64,000 nucleotides of DNA from Brasenia schreberi (lineage: Eukaryota > Streptophyta > Magnoliopsida > Nymphaeales > Cabombaceae). The notes beneath the pieces are model-generated. The model saw nothing but the letters and a program-made list of their open reading frames with translations. It did no database searches and was not told the origin of the DNA. Each line of letters starts with the position of its first letter. Positions within the stretch are counted from its first letter, which is position 1. Location of the stretch: the NCBI GenBank assembly GCA_036023115.1, contig JAYKKT010000089.1, positions 20,393,001 to 20,457,000 of the forward strand, in the 5' to 3' direction. The position numbers were made by a program, and so were the translations under genes. This document shows, piece after piece, positions 54,600 through 64,000 of this stretch.

Positions 54600-56250
54600 A
54601 CAGAGCGAAAACAAGTTACTCATACACACTATTACGTGGGATGGGATCCAGTCATATACTAAAGAGGATATTTGAAAATTTCATAAAATTTCGTTATTTT
54701 CAAATATGTTTCTAAAGGAAATGGTTTTAAAGAAGCAAAAGAAAATATTTGAAATAATAGAATAAAATCTTACCTGGAAAGTGACCGGCTTAAACAGAGC
54801 AGAATCTAAGGAGGCTATCCTTGCTATGATGAGAAAGCAAAAAAAGATTCTTAGTGGATGAAGAAAAAATCAAGGGGTTCAAAGCAGCCACATATGGTGT
54901 TTTATCTCGCTATTCAAGGATTAAACCAAATCAAATCAAAATAGGTTATACATAAGGTGAGTCCGAACCAAAATCAAGATGGGTTGCACATGAGGTGAGC
55001 CCAAGCCAAACTCAAGATGGGTTGCACATGAATAAGCCCAAAATCAAATCAAGATGGGTTGTACATGATTAAGCCTAAATGAAATCAAAGTAAAAGGAGT
55101 TGGCCATACAACCAAGCCAAGTCAAACCAAAGTAAGATGGCCATTAAAACCAAAGTGGAACTTGACTAAAGCAAGGTGATCCAAGCTTGATCTAGCCAAG
55201 GTGGGTGGACCGACATAGAATCCAGCCACAAAGCAAACTTTGTTCAAGATAAGGAAGGTCAAGCTGCGGCACATGATTAGCCTAGATCAAACCAAGGTCG
55301 AGTTGCACCAAGGAAGGTCAAGTTGTACCAAGGAAAGTCGAGCTGCACCAAGACAAGGTCGACCACACCAAGGCCAACTGCACCAAGGCGGGTTGCAAAA
55401 GAGGCCATGTTCATGACCAATGTGGACCACCCATGTGACCAACAAAATGGGGTTGAATTTGACCCAATTTAGACCAGCCATGGATAAACCCAACCCTTGG
55501 AAAGCTCTAGAGAGATGCCAAGAATATTCTTGGTCTAGAGACTTCTCAAGAACTCTATAAATATCAGCCTTAGGTTGGGTTTCAAAAGAGTCCAATTAGA
55601 GAGAAAATCAACAAGAAACAGAGGAGAGAAAAGAGAGGAAGAAGAAGGCATGAAAAAAGAAGCCGCCCAAGGAATCGTTGGCCAAAGGAGAAGCCGCCCA
55701 AGTAAAAAACCCAACCAGGTTTTCCCCTTTTCTCCATTTTCCCAATTTAATCCATTTGTAATGTTTTGGAGCCCTCTTCTCCAAAACGTATATATTCAAA
55801 AGGCCATTGGTAAGAAGTATCACTTGTTTGATATTCGATTCCTTTTACCTCAATATAAGTCATATTTTATACTTCATCATCTCTTCTATGCTTAAATACA
55901 TATTATCATTCCTTCTTCCCTTTCATGAATTATGTGATTACCTCTAAATTAAATTAAGAAGCCGTAAGAGAGACATTAGAAGCCATGTTTTACATGCAAT
56001 GATATGAGTATGTAAATTACTCTTATGGTGGATTAAATATTCATAAATTTGTGTAAGGGCGGGCACTAGGCTATGATCACATATATTTTCCAAGAGAGTT
56101 ATCCTTCTCGAGAAAGATGCCTCGAGGATTTATATGTAGAGATGAGTTCCTCCCCAAATAAATACAAGTCTTTAACTAAATTTCTTGCATTATCATTAAA
56201 ACATTAAGGATCAAATCAGATACATCATTAGCCTCTATAAAGAAGAAGAG
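54600..56250 (+). repeat. D-like LTR, U3 middle to R (plus strand)
   Basis: 54660-54770 (GATATTTGAAAATTTC, TTATTTTCAAATATGTTTC, AAAATATTTGAAATAATAGA) matches the minus-strand sense of LTR D near 35650-35700. Then come repeats of ACTCAAGATGGGTTGCACATGA (55010-55070) and CCAAGG-type repeats, then CTCTATAAATATCAG (55553-55567), a TATA box. The GGAG/CTCC and U5 hairpin motifs are not recognisable. The first 700 or so bases of U3 are absent here but occur inverted at 56521-57261. The ORF at 55575-55895 shows no known domain. Confidence 0.6.
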
Positions 56251-56520
56251 GCGTTGTGTGTAGCACCTAGGAGCCATCCCGGGCACTATGGTATTGCGAT
56301 GTCTAGGCATGCAGAATCATGCCAATGCATGTTGCGTGCATGCACGCACCTCAAGATATTTGTTGTGACATCGTGTGTCGACACATGTGTTGGGTGTGTG
56401 GTGGTTGTGGTGACGTGGAAGACACGTGGCGGCGACACACATGAGACCCATGGTGGTTGGTGGTGGTGCACATGTTGGTCGGCGGTGGTGGCCGATAGCG
56501 ACGCTTTTATCCATGTTCAA
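56251..56520. other. GC-richer unassigned stretch
   Basis: GTGGTGGTTGTGGTGACGTG-type low-complexity sequence with short overlapping frames on both strands. No homology recognised. Confidence 0.4.
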
Positions 56521-57261
56521 TCTGTGGGTTGATCTATTTAACCTTTCTGGACCTCTTTAACCTTCTGATGGGTATAGGATCGCTTGTTGTATGATCTTTC
56601 TTGGTTAGGTATATTTTTGGCTTTCTATGTCTTTGTTCTAGATTGACGATTTATTCTTTTTCGTTCCGTGGATTGATCCTTTTAACCTTTCTTAGACCGC
56701 TTTAACCTTCTATTAGGTATTGGGTCGTTTGGTGTAGGATCTCCCTTGGTTGGGGTATTTCAGATTTTTTACTTACGCTTTTCGCTTGATCTTGTGACAT
56801 CGCCGAACTTGAGTCTTCTCAATTTTTGAGGTCCTTGCTTAGCTTCTGTCCTCCATGCTTTTGTCCTAAATATTCTATTTTTGTTTTTTAATTTAAGTAT
56901 GTTTGTAGGAGTAAAATGATTATTTTATAAAAGTTTTGTAGGTAAAACTTATTTTGATTCAAAATGCCTCCTTTTGATATTTACAACCTCTTGTTTGAGT
57001 AAGACTTGCTTGAAGCAATGAAATTTCACTAATACAACTTTGAGGGTAAAATGGTTATTTTTTGGATTTGTTAAAGTTTAGTTTTTTGGTGAGGTTTGAA
57101 ATAACCCTCATTTTGAGGTTCCCAAAAAATTTTGTATTGAAAATGAGTTTATTTAAAGTGTTTTCGTTAAAAGAAACTTTAAAAGACCAATGACCACAAT
57201 TTTGCTTGTAAAAGGAACTTTTGAAAAACAATTATTTTTTGAAAAAATTTAGGCGTTTACA
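56521..57261 (-). repeat. D-like LTR, U3 start (minus strand)
   Basis: The minus strand begins TGTAAACGCC at 57261. On the plus strand it shows the TTTAACCTTCTGATGGGTAT, AATAACCCTCATTTTGAGGT and GAAAATGAGTTTATTTAAAG blocks matching 46130-46660 of LTR D. It stops near 56520 where the U3 middle should continue, and that part lies in the other orientation at 54600-56250. Confidence 0.65.
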
Positions 57262-57462
57262 CCCTAGATGGAAACCAATCAAGATGAAAGGTGGTATGTT
57301 TTTTTTAGGTTTCTTCTCATAGAAATGCATTGGATAATGTATGAGAGTATCAAACTTGTCATCTTCTTCTCATATCTAAGAAAACCCGGATTATGAAAAC
57401 CATCACCTTTCGGATTACGAAGGAGGGAAAAATCACATAGTGGAGATACAATGATTGGGAAG

Positions 57463-57514
<52 letters not shown>

Positions 57515-58434
57515 CTATAGCTGTTGAGTATCTTGGATTTATGCCCATTTGAAAATCTAGTGTTTTTGACCGTCGACCATGAGATGACTAATTTATCCAT
57601 AGATGGGAAGCTATAGCTCAATGTGATGGTGACAGTTTGATGAATCATAGTAGAGGCTTTCATCATGACCATTTAAACTCTCATGTTGAGTGAGCCACAT
57701 TCAACCCGAAACCCATACATGAAAGGAGTCTACTGCGGTTTGTGAGAACCTATGGCATATGAATGTATCATGTCATAAATCAATTTCAGCATTGAATCAC
57801 TATAGTTTTAGATCCAAAACCTATTGTTTGGAATCATTGATTATCATATTACTATCCGCACACTCTTTTTACTATCCACACACTTTTTTCAAAATTTCCA
57901 AAATACCCCAAATACTATCTGTCTCTTTTCTCTCTGCTGCAAATGCAAACATTACCACATGACTTTGACATTGTCCATGACTCCGGCATTGTCCTTGTCA
58001 TCTTCCAACAACTGTTTTGAGTCTCCTTTTTACACATTTCAAACATTACTAATTTATATTCGACATTTAAAAATACATAATTGAATCAAACAAACAACGA
58101 ACTAACAAATCCTCAAAAAAATCAATAATGTTCCTTGTTGAATCAAAGAATAAAATCTATAGTATTTTAGGTTGGGTGGTTCGTTAGATACGAAAAAGTG
58201 GGCATTATAAGTCTCCCATCAAATCTTATTCTTCCTCGTGTTCTTTCCATTGAGTCTAGTCAAGGATAGAGACACTATGACTTACAGTTGCCGGACCGAC
58301 AACATCAAATACGCTGAAAAGCAAAATATGTTTGAATCCACAAAGATATCTTTGAAAAACACAAAATATCTTGTTGAATCAAGCCACAAACCTCCTCTTC
58401 TTCTTCTTTTTTCCGCTTCTTTTTTACTTTTCTA
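57262..58434. other. unassigned sequence with GA microsatellite
   Basis: A GA repeat at 57467-57512 is the only clear feature. The rest is AT-rich, with short frames lacking recognised domains. Confidence 0.5.
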
Positions 58435-58950
58435 CAACAACAACAACTAAGCCTTTTCCCATACTAGACGGGGTCGGCTACATAGATTCTTTGTTTCTAC
58501 AGATCTCTATCGTGTGTCATGTTAGCAGTTAACTCCCAATAAGCTAGATCATTCTTTATTGTTTCTTTCCAACACTTTTGCGACCTACCTCTTTTAATAC
58601 TTTCCAAATTTAGTTTTTCTAACCTTCTTACAGGTTCTTCTTTTGATCTTCTTTCTATATGTCCAAACCATCTTAAACGATGTTCTCTCATTTTATCCTC
58701 TATTGGTGTCACTCCTAATTTGTTTCTAATAACCTCATTATGTATACAATCTTTTCTTGTATGACCACTCATCCATCTCAACATCTTCATTTCTATCACA
58801 GACATCTTTTGTACATGTTGATGATTAACTGCCTAACACTCATAACCATAAAACATGATAGGCCTAATTGTTGCTCTATAATATTTACCTTATAACTTTA
58901 GTGGTATCTTCTTATCACAAAGAATACCTTATGCTCCTCTCCATTTTAAC
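58435..58950 (-). mobile_element. outer RTE-type LINE, 3' end
   Basis: Minus-strand 3' terminal piece ending in GGGAAAAGGCTTAGTTGTTG and a TTG-repeat tail (plus CAACAACAACAAC from 58435). It encodes the C-terminal region MKMLRWMSGHTRKDCIHNEV, MREHRLRWFGHIERRSKEEP and KCWKETIKNDLAYWEL. Its upper end (CCATTTTAAC at 58941-58950) is where the inner LINE begins, and the outer LINE resumes at 62120. Confidence 0.85.
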
Positions 58951-59379
58951 CACAACAACAACAACTAAGCCTTTTCCCATACTAGAGGGGTCGGCTACAT
59001 GGATTCTTTGTTTCCACATATCCCTATCTTGTGCCATGTTAGCAGTTAACTCCCAATAAGCTAGATCGTTCTTTATTGTTTCTTTCCAACACTTTTGTGG
59101 TCGTCCTCTACCTCTTTTAATACTTTCCAAATTTAGTTTTTCTAACCTTCTTACAAGTTCTTTTTTTGATCTTCTTTCTATATGTCCAAACCATCTTAAA
59201 CGATGTTCTCTCATTTTATCCTCTATTGGTGCCACTCCTACTTTGTTTCTAATAACCTCATTATGTATACAGTCTTTTCTTGTATGACCACTCATCCATC
59301 TCAACATCTTCATTTCTGTCACAGACATCTTTTGTACATGTTGATGATTAACTGACCAACACTTAGAACCATAAAACAT
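58951..59379 (-). pseudogene. C-terminal region of the inner LINE ORF
   Basis: MFYGSKCWSVNHQHVQKMSV, MKMLRWMSGHTRKDCIHNEV, HRLRWFGHIERRSKKELVRR and RGRGRPQKCWKETIKNDLAY. The frame has no stop before the tail: GKGLVVVVVV is encoded by the GTT reading of the TTG repeat. Upstream (about 59380-59463) a short stretch with a stop separates it from the RT frame. Confidence 0.85.
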
Positions 59380-59463
59380 GGCAGGCCTAATTGCTGGTCT
59401 ATAATATTTATCTTTTAATTTTCATGGTATCTTCTTATCACAAAGAATACCTTATGCTCCTCT

Positions 59464-60297
59464 TCATTTTAACCAACCAGCATTAATTCTATGCGTAACA
59501 TCTCCATCAATTCTTCCATCACTCTCAAAAATTGACCCTAGGTATTTAAAACTTTCCTTCTGAGGAATGCAATATGTGCCTATTTTAATTTCTATATCCT
59601 CTGAAGTAACCAAATGATCAAACTTACATTCCATATATTTTGTCTTTGTTCTACTAAGTCGGAGGCCTTTGCTTTCTAATGTTTCTCTCCATAGTTCCAA
59701 TTTTCTATTAACTTTTTCCTTAGACTCCTCCACTAATACAATGTCATCTGCAAATAACATACACCAAGGTACTTCATCTTGAATATGTTTTGTTAACTCA
59801 TCCATCACCATTATAAATAAGTATGGGCTTAAAGTTGATCCTTGATGTAACCCAATATTAACTTCAAAGAAGTTTGTCATTTCTTCATGAGTCCTCACAC
59901 ATGTTTTTGCACCATCATACATGTCTCTTATAAGGTTAATATATGTCAATAGGATACCTCTTTTTTCCAAAGTTCTCCAAAGAACCTCTCTCGGTACCCT
60001 ATCATAAGCTTTTTCTAGATCAATAAATATCATGTGAAGGTCTTTCTTTTTTGCTCTAAAATATTTCATAAGACGTCTCAAAAGGTGAATCGCTTCAATA
60101 GTAGATCTGCCTGGCATGAACCCAAATTGGTTCTCTGTTGTACTTGATACTTGTCTTAACCTACGTTTGATAATTCTTTCCCATAATTTCATAGTATGAC
60201 TCATTAACTTGATACCTTGATAATTCACACAATTTTGAATGTCTCCCTTGTTCTTATATATGGGTATAAGTGTACTTGCTCTCCATTCCTCGGACAT
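59464..60297 (-). pseudogene. reverse transcriptase of the inner LINE
   Basis: Uninterrupted for 277 residues: [59 protein letters not shown] (first catalytic Asp), [20 protein letters not shown] and [18 protein letters not shown] (FADD). All RT core motifs look intact. It would copy LINE RNA at the nicked target. Confidence 0.92.
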
Positions 60298-61238
60298 CTT
60301 TTGATTTTTCCATATTTCATTAAATAGTCTTGTGAGCCAAGTGATTCCTATTTCTCCTAGTATTTTTCAAACTTCTATAAGAATATTATCTGGTCCTACC
60401 GATTTACCACCCTTCATATATTTAAGAGCCTCTTTGACTTCATTCTTTTGAATACGTCAGTAGAAATTGTGGTTTATATACTTTTCTGAGTTGGCTAAAT
60501 CTCCTAAACTAATACTAACATCTTTATTTTCATTAAAAAGATTATAAAAATAGTTTTTCCATCTATTTCTTATATCATCATTTGCCACTAGAATTTTTTC
60601 ATCCTCGTCTTTTATGCATCTAACATAATTAAGATCTTTAGTTTTCTTATCTCTATCCCTAGCTATCCTAAAAATATCTCTTTCACCCTCTTTTGAGTTG
60701 AGTTTTTTATATAAGTCCTTCCAAATCTTAGCTTTTGCTTCACTAACGGCCTTTTTTGCTTTCTTATAAGCTTTTAAAGTTTTACTAGTTTTCTTAGCAT
60801 AATGTAATTTGTAACATGCCCTCTTTGCCTTGATTTTATTTTGTACTACTTCACTCCATCACCAAGCTTCTTTTTGTGCTGGTACACCTCTCTTAGATAC
60901 CCCTAACACATCTTTCGCAACTTTCCTAATATATATAGCCATATTGTTCCACATATCACAGGGTGTGCCAACATAATTCCAAATATCTCCTTGCAGGACT
61001 TTCTGTTTAAATATATCTTCTTTCTCGCTTTTGAGGTTTCACTATTTAGTCTGAATAGCTTGATGCACTCTTTTCTTCTTTGTCCACTTTTTTATTTGTA
61101 AATTCATAACTAAAAGTCAATGTTGGGTGGTTAAGCTTTATCCTTGAATTACCTTGCAATCTTTACAACACGCTCTATCTTTTTTTCTACAAATAAAGTA
61201 ATCAATTTGTGTTTGTGATAAGCCACTCTTATAAGTAA
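60298..61238 (-). pseudogene. linker between endonuclease and RT of the inner LINE
   Basis: A decayed frame with MWNNMAIYIRKVAKDVLGVS, RACYKLHYAKKTSKTLKAYK and KGGKSVGPDNI just before the RT. Stops and frame changes are scattered. The HLITYKSGLSQTQIDYFICR end of the endonuclease is at about 61180-61240 in a shifted frame. The same segment in the outer LINE is at about 63000-63900. Confidence 0.8.
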
Positions 61239-62099
61239 TTAAATGTTCATCTCGTTTTTGAAGATTGTATTGACTATAAAGAGATCAAATGCCATAGCAA
61301 AATTTAAAATCTCTCTACCTTCTTCATTTATATCCCCAAAACCAAAGTTTTCATGAATCCCTTGATATCCTAATGCCTCTTTACCGACATGTCCACTTAA
61401 ATATCCTCCTAAACAAATCATCTCCCTTTGTGGAATCTTTTGAAATACCTTATCTAACTCTTCCCAAAAAACTGTCTTTATACTATCTTCTAGTCCTACT
61501 TGGGGTGCATAAGCACAAACTATATTCAAAACCTCTGGTCTTAACACTAATTTCAACGTTATGATTCGGTCACCATATCGTTGTATGTCTACTACACTCT
61601 CCTTTAAATCTTTATTTATGATAATACCAACTCCGTTTCGAGCCTTTTCTTTACCTGAGTACCATAATTTAAAACTTGTATCCTCTATCTCCTTTGCTTT
61701 TTCTCCAACCCATTTTGTCTCTTGTAAACATAAAATATGAATCTTTCTCTGAATCATAGTATCTACCACCTCTATTAGCTTACCGGATAATGTTCCGATA
61801 TTCCAAGAACCAATACGAATTTTATTATCTAGGACTAGCTTTCTTACCCCCCACATTCGTCCATAATCAAAATGCGGAGACCCTCTCTAAAAAATTTTCA
61901 CTACATTCAGGCGGCAATATAGTGGGACCAACTTCTTTACCCACACCCGTCCATGATGTGGGAACCCTCTCTGCAATTGATTCACTACATTCGGGCGAAA
62001 ATGTAGTGGCCCTTGCTTACTTCTTACTGCATTCGAGCTCTGCAGCATATCGCTAGGCGGGGACGCCTCAAAGCAATGCTCATAATTTTTGTAATCCAT
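61239..62099 (-). pseudogene. N-terminus and endonuclease of the inner LINE ORF
   Basis: The frame runs from ATG 62099 to 61239 with one TAG at 61887-61889. The first 80 residues contain an imperfect duplication (PLHFRPNVVNQLQRGFPHHG and PLYCRLNVV...RGSPHFDYG, each followed by a VRKLV-like end). The exonuclease-endonuclease-phosphatase fold starts at IRIGSWNIGTLSGKL, with the catalytic Glu in LQETKW. The usual GDFN motif reads GGYLSGHVG, so Asp and Asn are both replaced and nicking activity is probably lost. The end of the domain is in another frame. Confidence 0.85.
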
Positions 62100-62119
62100 G
62101 TTATAAAAATTCGACGAAG

Positions 62120-64000
62120 TTTTACACTAGCTATCCTGCATTAATTCTATGTGTAACATCTCTATCAATTCTTCCATCACTCTGAAAAATTGACCCTAGG
62201 TATTTAAAACTTTTCCTTTTGGGATGTAATGTGTGCCAATTTTAATTTCTATGTCCTCTGAAGTAACCAAATGATCAAACTTACATTACATATATTATGT
62301 CTTTGTTCTACTAAGTCGGAGGCCTTTGCTTTCTAATGTTTCTCTCCATAGTTCCAATTTTCCATTAACTTTTTCCTTAGACTCCTCCACTAATACAATG
62401 TCATCTGCAAATAACATACACCAAGGTACTTCATCTTGAATATGTTTTGTTAACTCATCCTTTTCCATTATAAATAAGTATGGACTTAAAGTTGATCCTT
62501 GATGTAACCCAATATTAACTTCAAAGAAGTTTGTCGTTCCTTCATGAGTCCTCACACATGTTTTTGCACCATCATACATGTCTCTTATAAGGTTAATATA
62601 TGTCAATGGGATACCTCTTTTCTCCAAAGTTCTCCAAAGAACCTCCCTGGGTACCCTATCATAAGCTTTTTCTAGATCAATAAATATCATGTGAAGGTCT
62701 TTTTTTTTTCCTCTAAAATATTCCATAAGACGTCTCAAAAGGTGAATCACTTCAATAGTAGATCTACCTGATATAAATCCAAATTAGTTCTCTATTGTAC
62801 TTGATACTTGTCTTAACCTACGTTCGATAATTCTTTCCCACAATTTTATAGTATGAATCATTAACTTGATACCTCGATAATTGGCACAATTTTGAATGTC
62901 TCTCTTGTTCTTTTATATGGGTATAAGTGTACTTGCTCTCCATTCCTTGGGTATCTTTTGGTTTTTTCATATTTCATTAAATAGTCTTGTGAGCCAAGTG
63001 ATTCCTATTTCTCTTAGTATTTTCCAAACTTCTATAGGAATATTATCTGGTCCTACCGATTTACCACCCTTCATATGTTTAAAAGCTTCTTTGACTTCAT
63101 TCTTTTGAATACGTCGGTAGAAATTATGGTTTATATACTTTTCTAACTTGGCTAAATCTCCTAAACTAATACTAACATCTTTATTTTCATTAAAAAGATT
63201 ATAAAAATATTTTCCATCTATTTCTTATATCATCATTTGCAACTAGAATTTTTTCATCCTCATCTTTTATGCATCTTACATAATTAAGATCTTTAGTTTT
63301 CTTATCTCTAACTCTAGCTATCCTAAAAATATCTTTTCACCCTCTTTTGAGTTGAGTTTTTTATATAAGTCCTCCCAAATCTTAGCTTTTTGCTTCACTA
63401 AGGGCCTTTTTTGCTTCCTTCTTCGCTTTCTTATAAGATTCTAAAGTTTCACTAGTCTTCTTAGCATAATGTAATTTGTAACATGCCCTCTTTGCCTCAA
63501 TTTTATTTTGTACTACTTCACTCCACCACCAATCTTCTTTTTGTGCTGGTACACCTCCCTTAGATACCCCTAACATATCTTTCGCCACTTTCTTAATATG
63601 TACAGCCATATTGTTCCACATATCACAGGGTGTGCCAGCATAATTCCCAACATCTCCTTGACAGACTTTCTGTTTAAATATATCTTCTTTCTCGCCTTTG
63701 CAGTTTCACCATTTAGTCCGAATAGCTCGAGACACTCTTTTCTTCTTTATCCATTTTTTTATTTGTAAATCCATAACTAAAAGTCGATGTTGGATGGTTA
63801 AGCTTTCTCCTGAAATTACCTTACAATCTTTACAACACGCTCTATCTTTTTTCTACAAATAAAGTAATCAATTTCTGTTTGTGATAAGCCACTCTTATAA
63901 GTAATTAAATGTTCATCTCGTTTTTTGAAGATTGTATTGACTATAAAGAGATCAAATGTCATAGCAAAATTTAAAATCTCCCTACCTTCCTCGTTTATAT
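62120..64000 (-). mobile_element. outer RTE-type LINE, 5' part, running off the window
   Basis: The RT (62295-62750: [38 protein letters not shown]), linker (63382-63621: MWNNMAVHIKKVAKDMLGVS, RACYKLHYAKKTSETLESYK) and endonuclease end (63700-64000: HLITYKSGLSQTEIDYFICR, NEEGREILNFAMTFDLF) read on the minus strand with several frameshifts. With the inner LINE removed, 62120 joins 58950 within the INAGWLK region. Confidence 0.87.

Larger units (their letters stand above)
58951..62119 (-). mobile_element. inner RTE-type LINE, near full length
   Basis: About 3.17 kb with endonuclease, linker, RT and C-terminal region in one coding unit, no gag-like first ORF and a short TTG-repeat tail (plus CAACAACAACAACAAC at 58952-58967). 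These are features of the RTE clade. It is inserted in another LINE of the same family. TTTTAAC (58944-58950) and TTTTACA (62120-62126) flank it and look like a diverged target duplication. Confidence 0.87.

Noticed and set aside
56254..56532. Cys/Val/Trp-rich ORF
   Set aside because: Low-complexity GTGG-rich sequence with competing frames on the other strand and no domain.

Overview
The window is nuclear DNA of a flowering plant with a large, repeat-rich genome. One apparently intact host gene, a CYP79-type cytochrome P450 (minus strand, 49602-52177, two exons), sits among nested retrotransposons. The plant origin follows from the CYP79 gene with its single intron, a Ty1/copia primer-binding site of the initiator-Met type, and Ty3/gypsy elements of the Tat lineage, recognised by a second, archaeal-type RNase H after the usual one. 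I cannot name the species. I see no tRNA, rRNA, CRISPR or bacterial feature.

Layout. 1-148 is the end of a plus-strand LTR (family B). 149-1285 is a minus-strand Tat pol fragment. 1286-3291 and 15754 to about 16260 are two halves of one minus-strand family-B LTR, split by element A. Element A (3297-15748) is a full-length Tat element with 2.2-kb LTRs, a 5-bp target duplication AGGGT, PBS, gag, protease, G-patch, reverse transcriptase, RNase H, second RNase H, integrase and PPT. Its reading frames are broken. 16261-17219 is non-LTR sequence with one exon-like block. 17220-20595 is a minus-strand family-B solo LTR. 20596-23382 holds scrambled copia pieces. 23383-26768 is a plus-strand family-B solo LTR (target duplication CACAT) that splits a copia RNase H fragment. 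27085-27689 is an RTE-like LINE fragment. 27690-30543 is a tandem array of about 0.6-kb units. 30544-33920 and 46747 to about 48768 are the two halves of copia-derived sequence. They are split by element D (minus strand, 33920-46746), whose 3' LTR is in turn split by a truncated Tat element C (36242 to about 40185). The CYP79 gene follows. 54600-57261 is a rearranged D-like LTR. 58435-64000 contains one RTE LINE inserted into another of the same family, both on the minus strand.

The most notable signals are in the LTRs. Families that share little overall sequence keep the same small structured elements: a TATA box inside an inverted repeat whose arms differ between families; a GGAG/CTCC hairpin near TTGTAATAAT-like repeats; two hairpins in U5 with paired changes; and a copy of the PBS decamer about 81-90 nt before the LTR end. 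The insertion order can be read as a stratigraphy: copia before D before C, and B1 before A. The CYP79 gene is the only feature likely to matter to plant phenotype. It probably makes an aldoxime from an amino acid.
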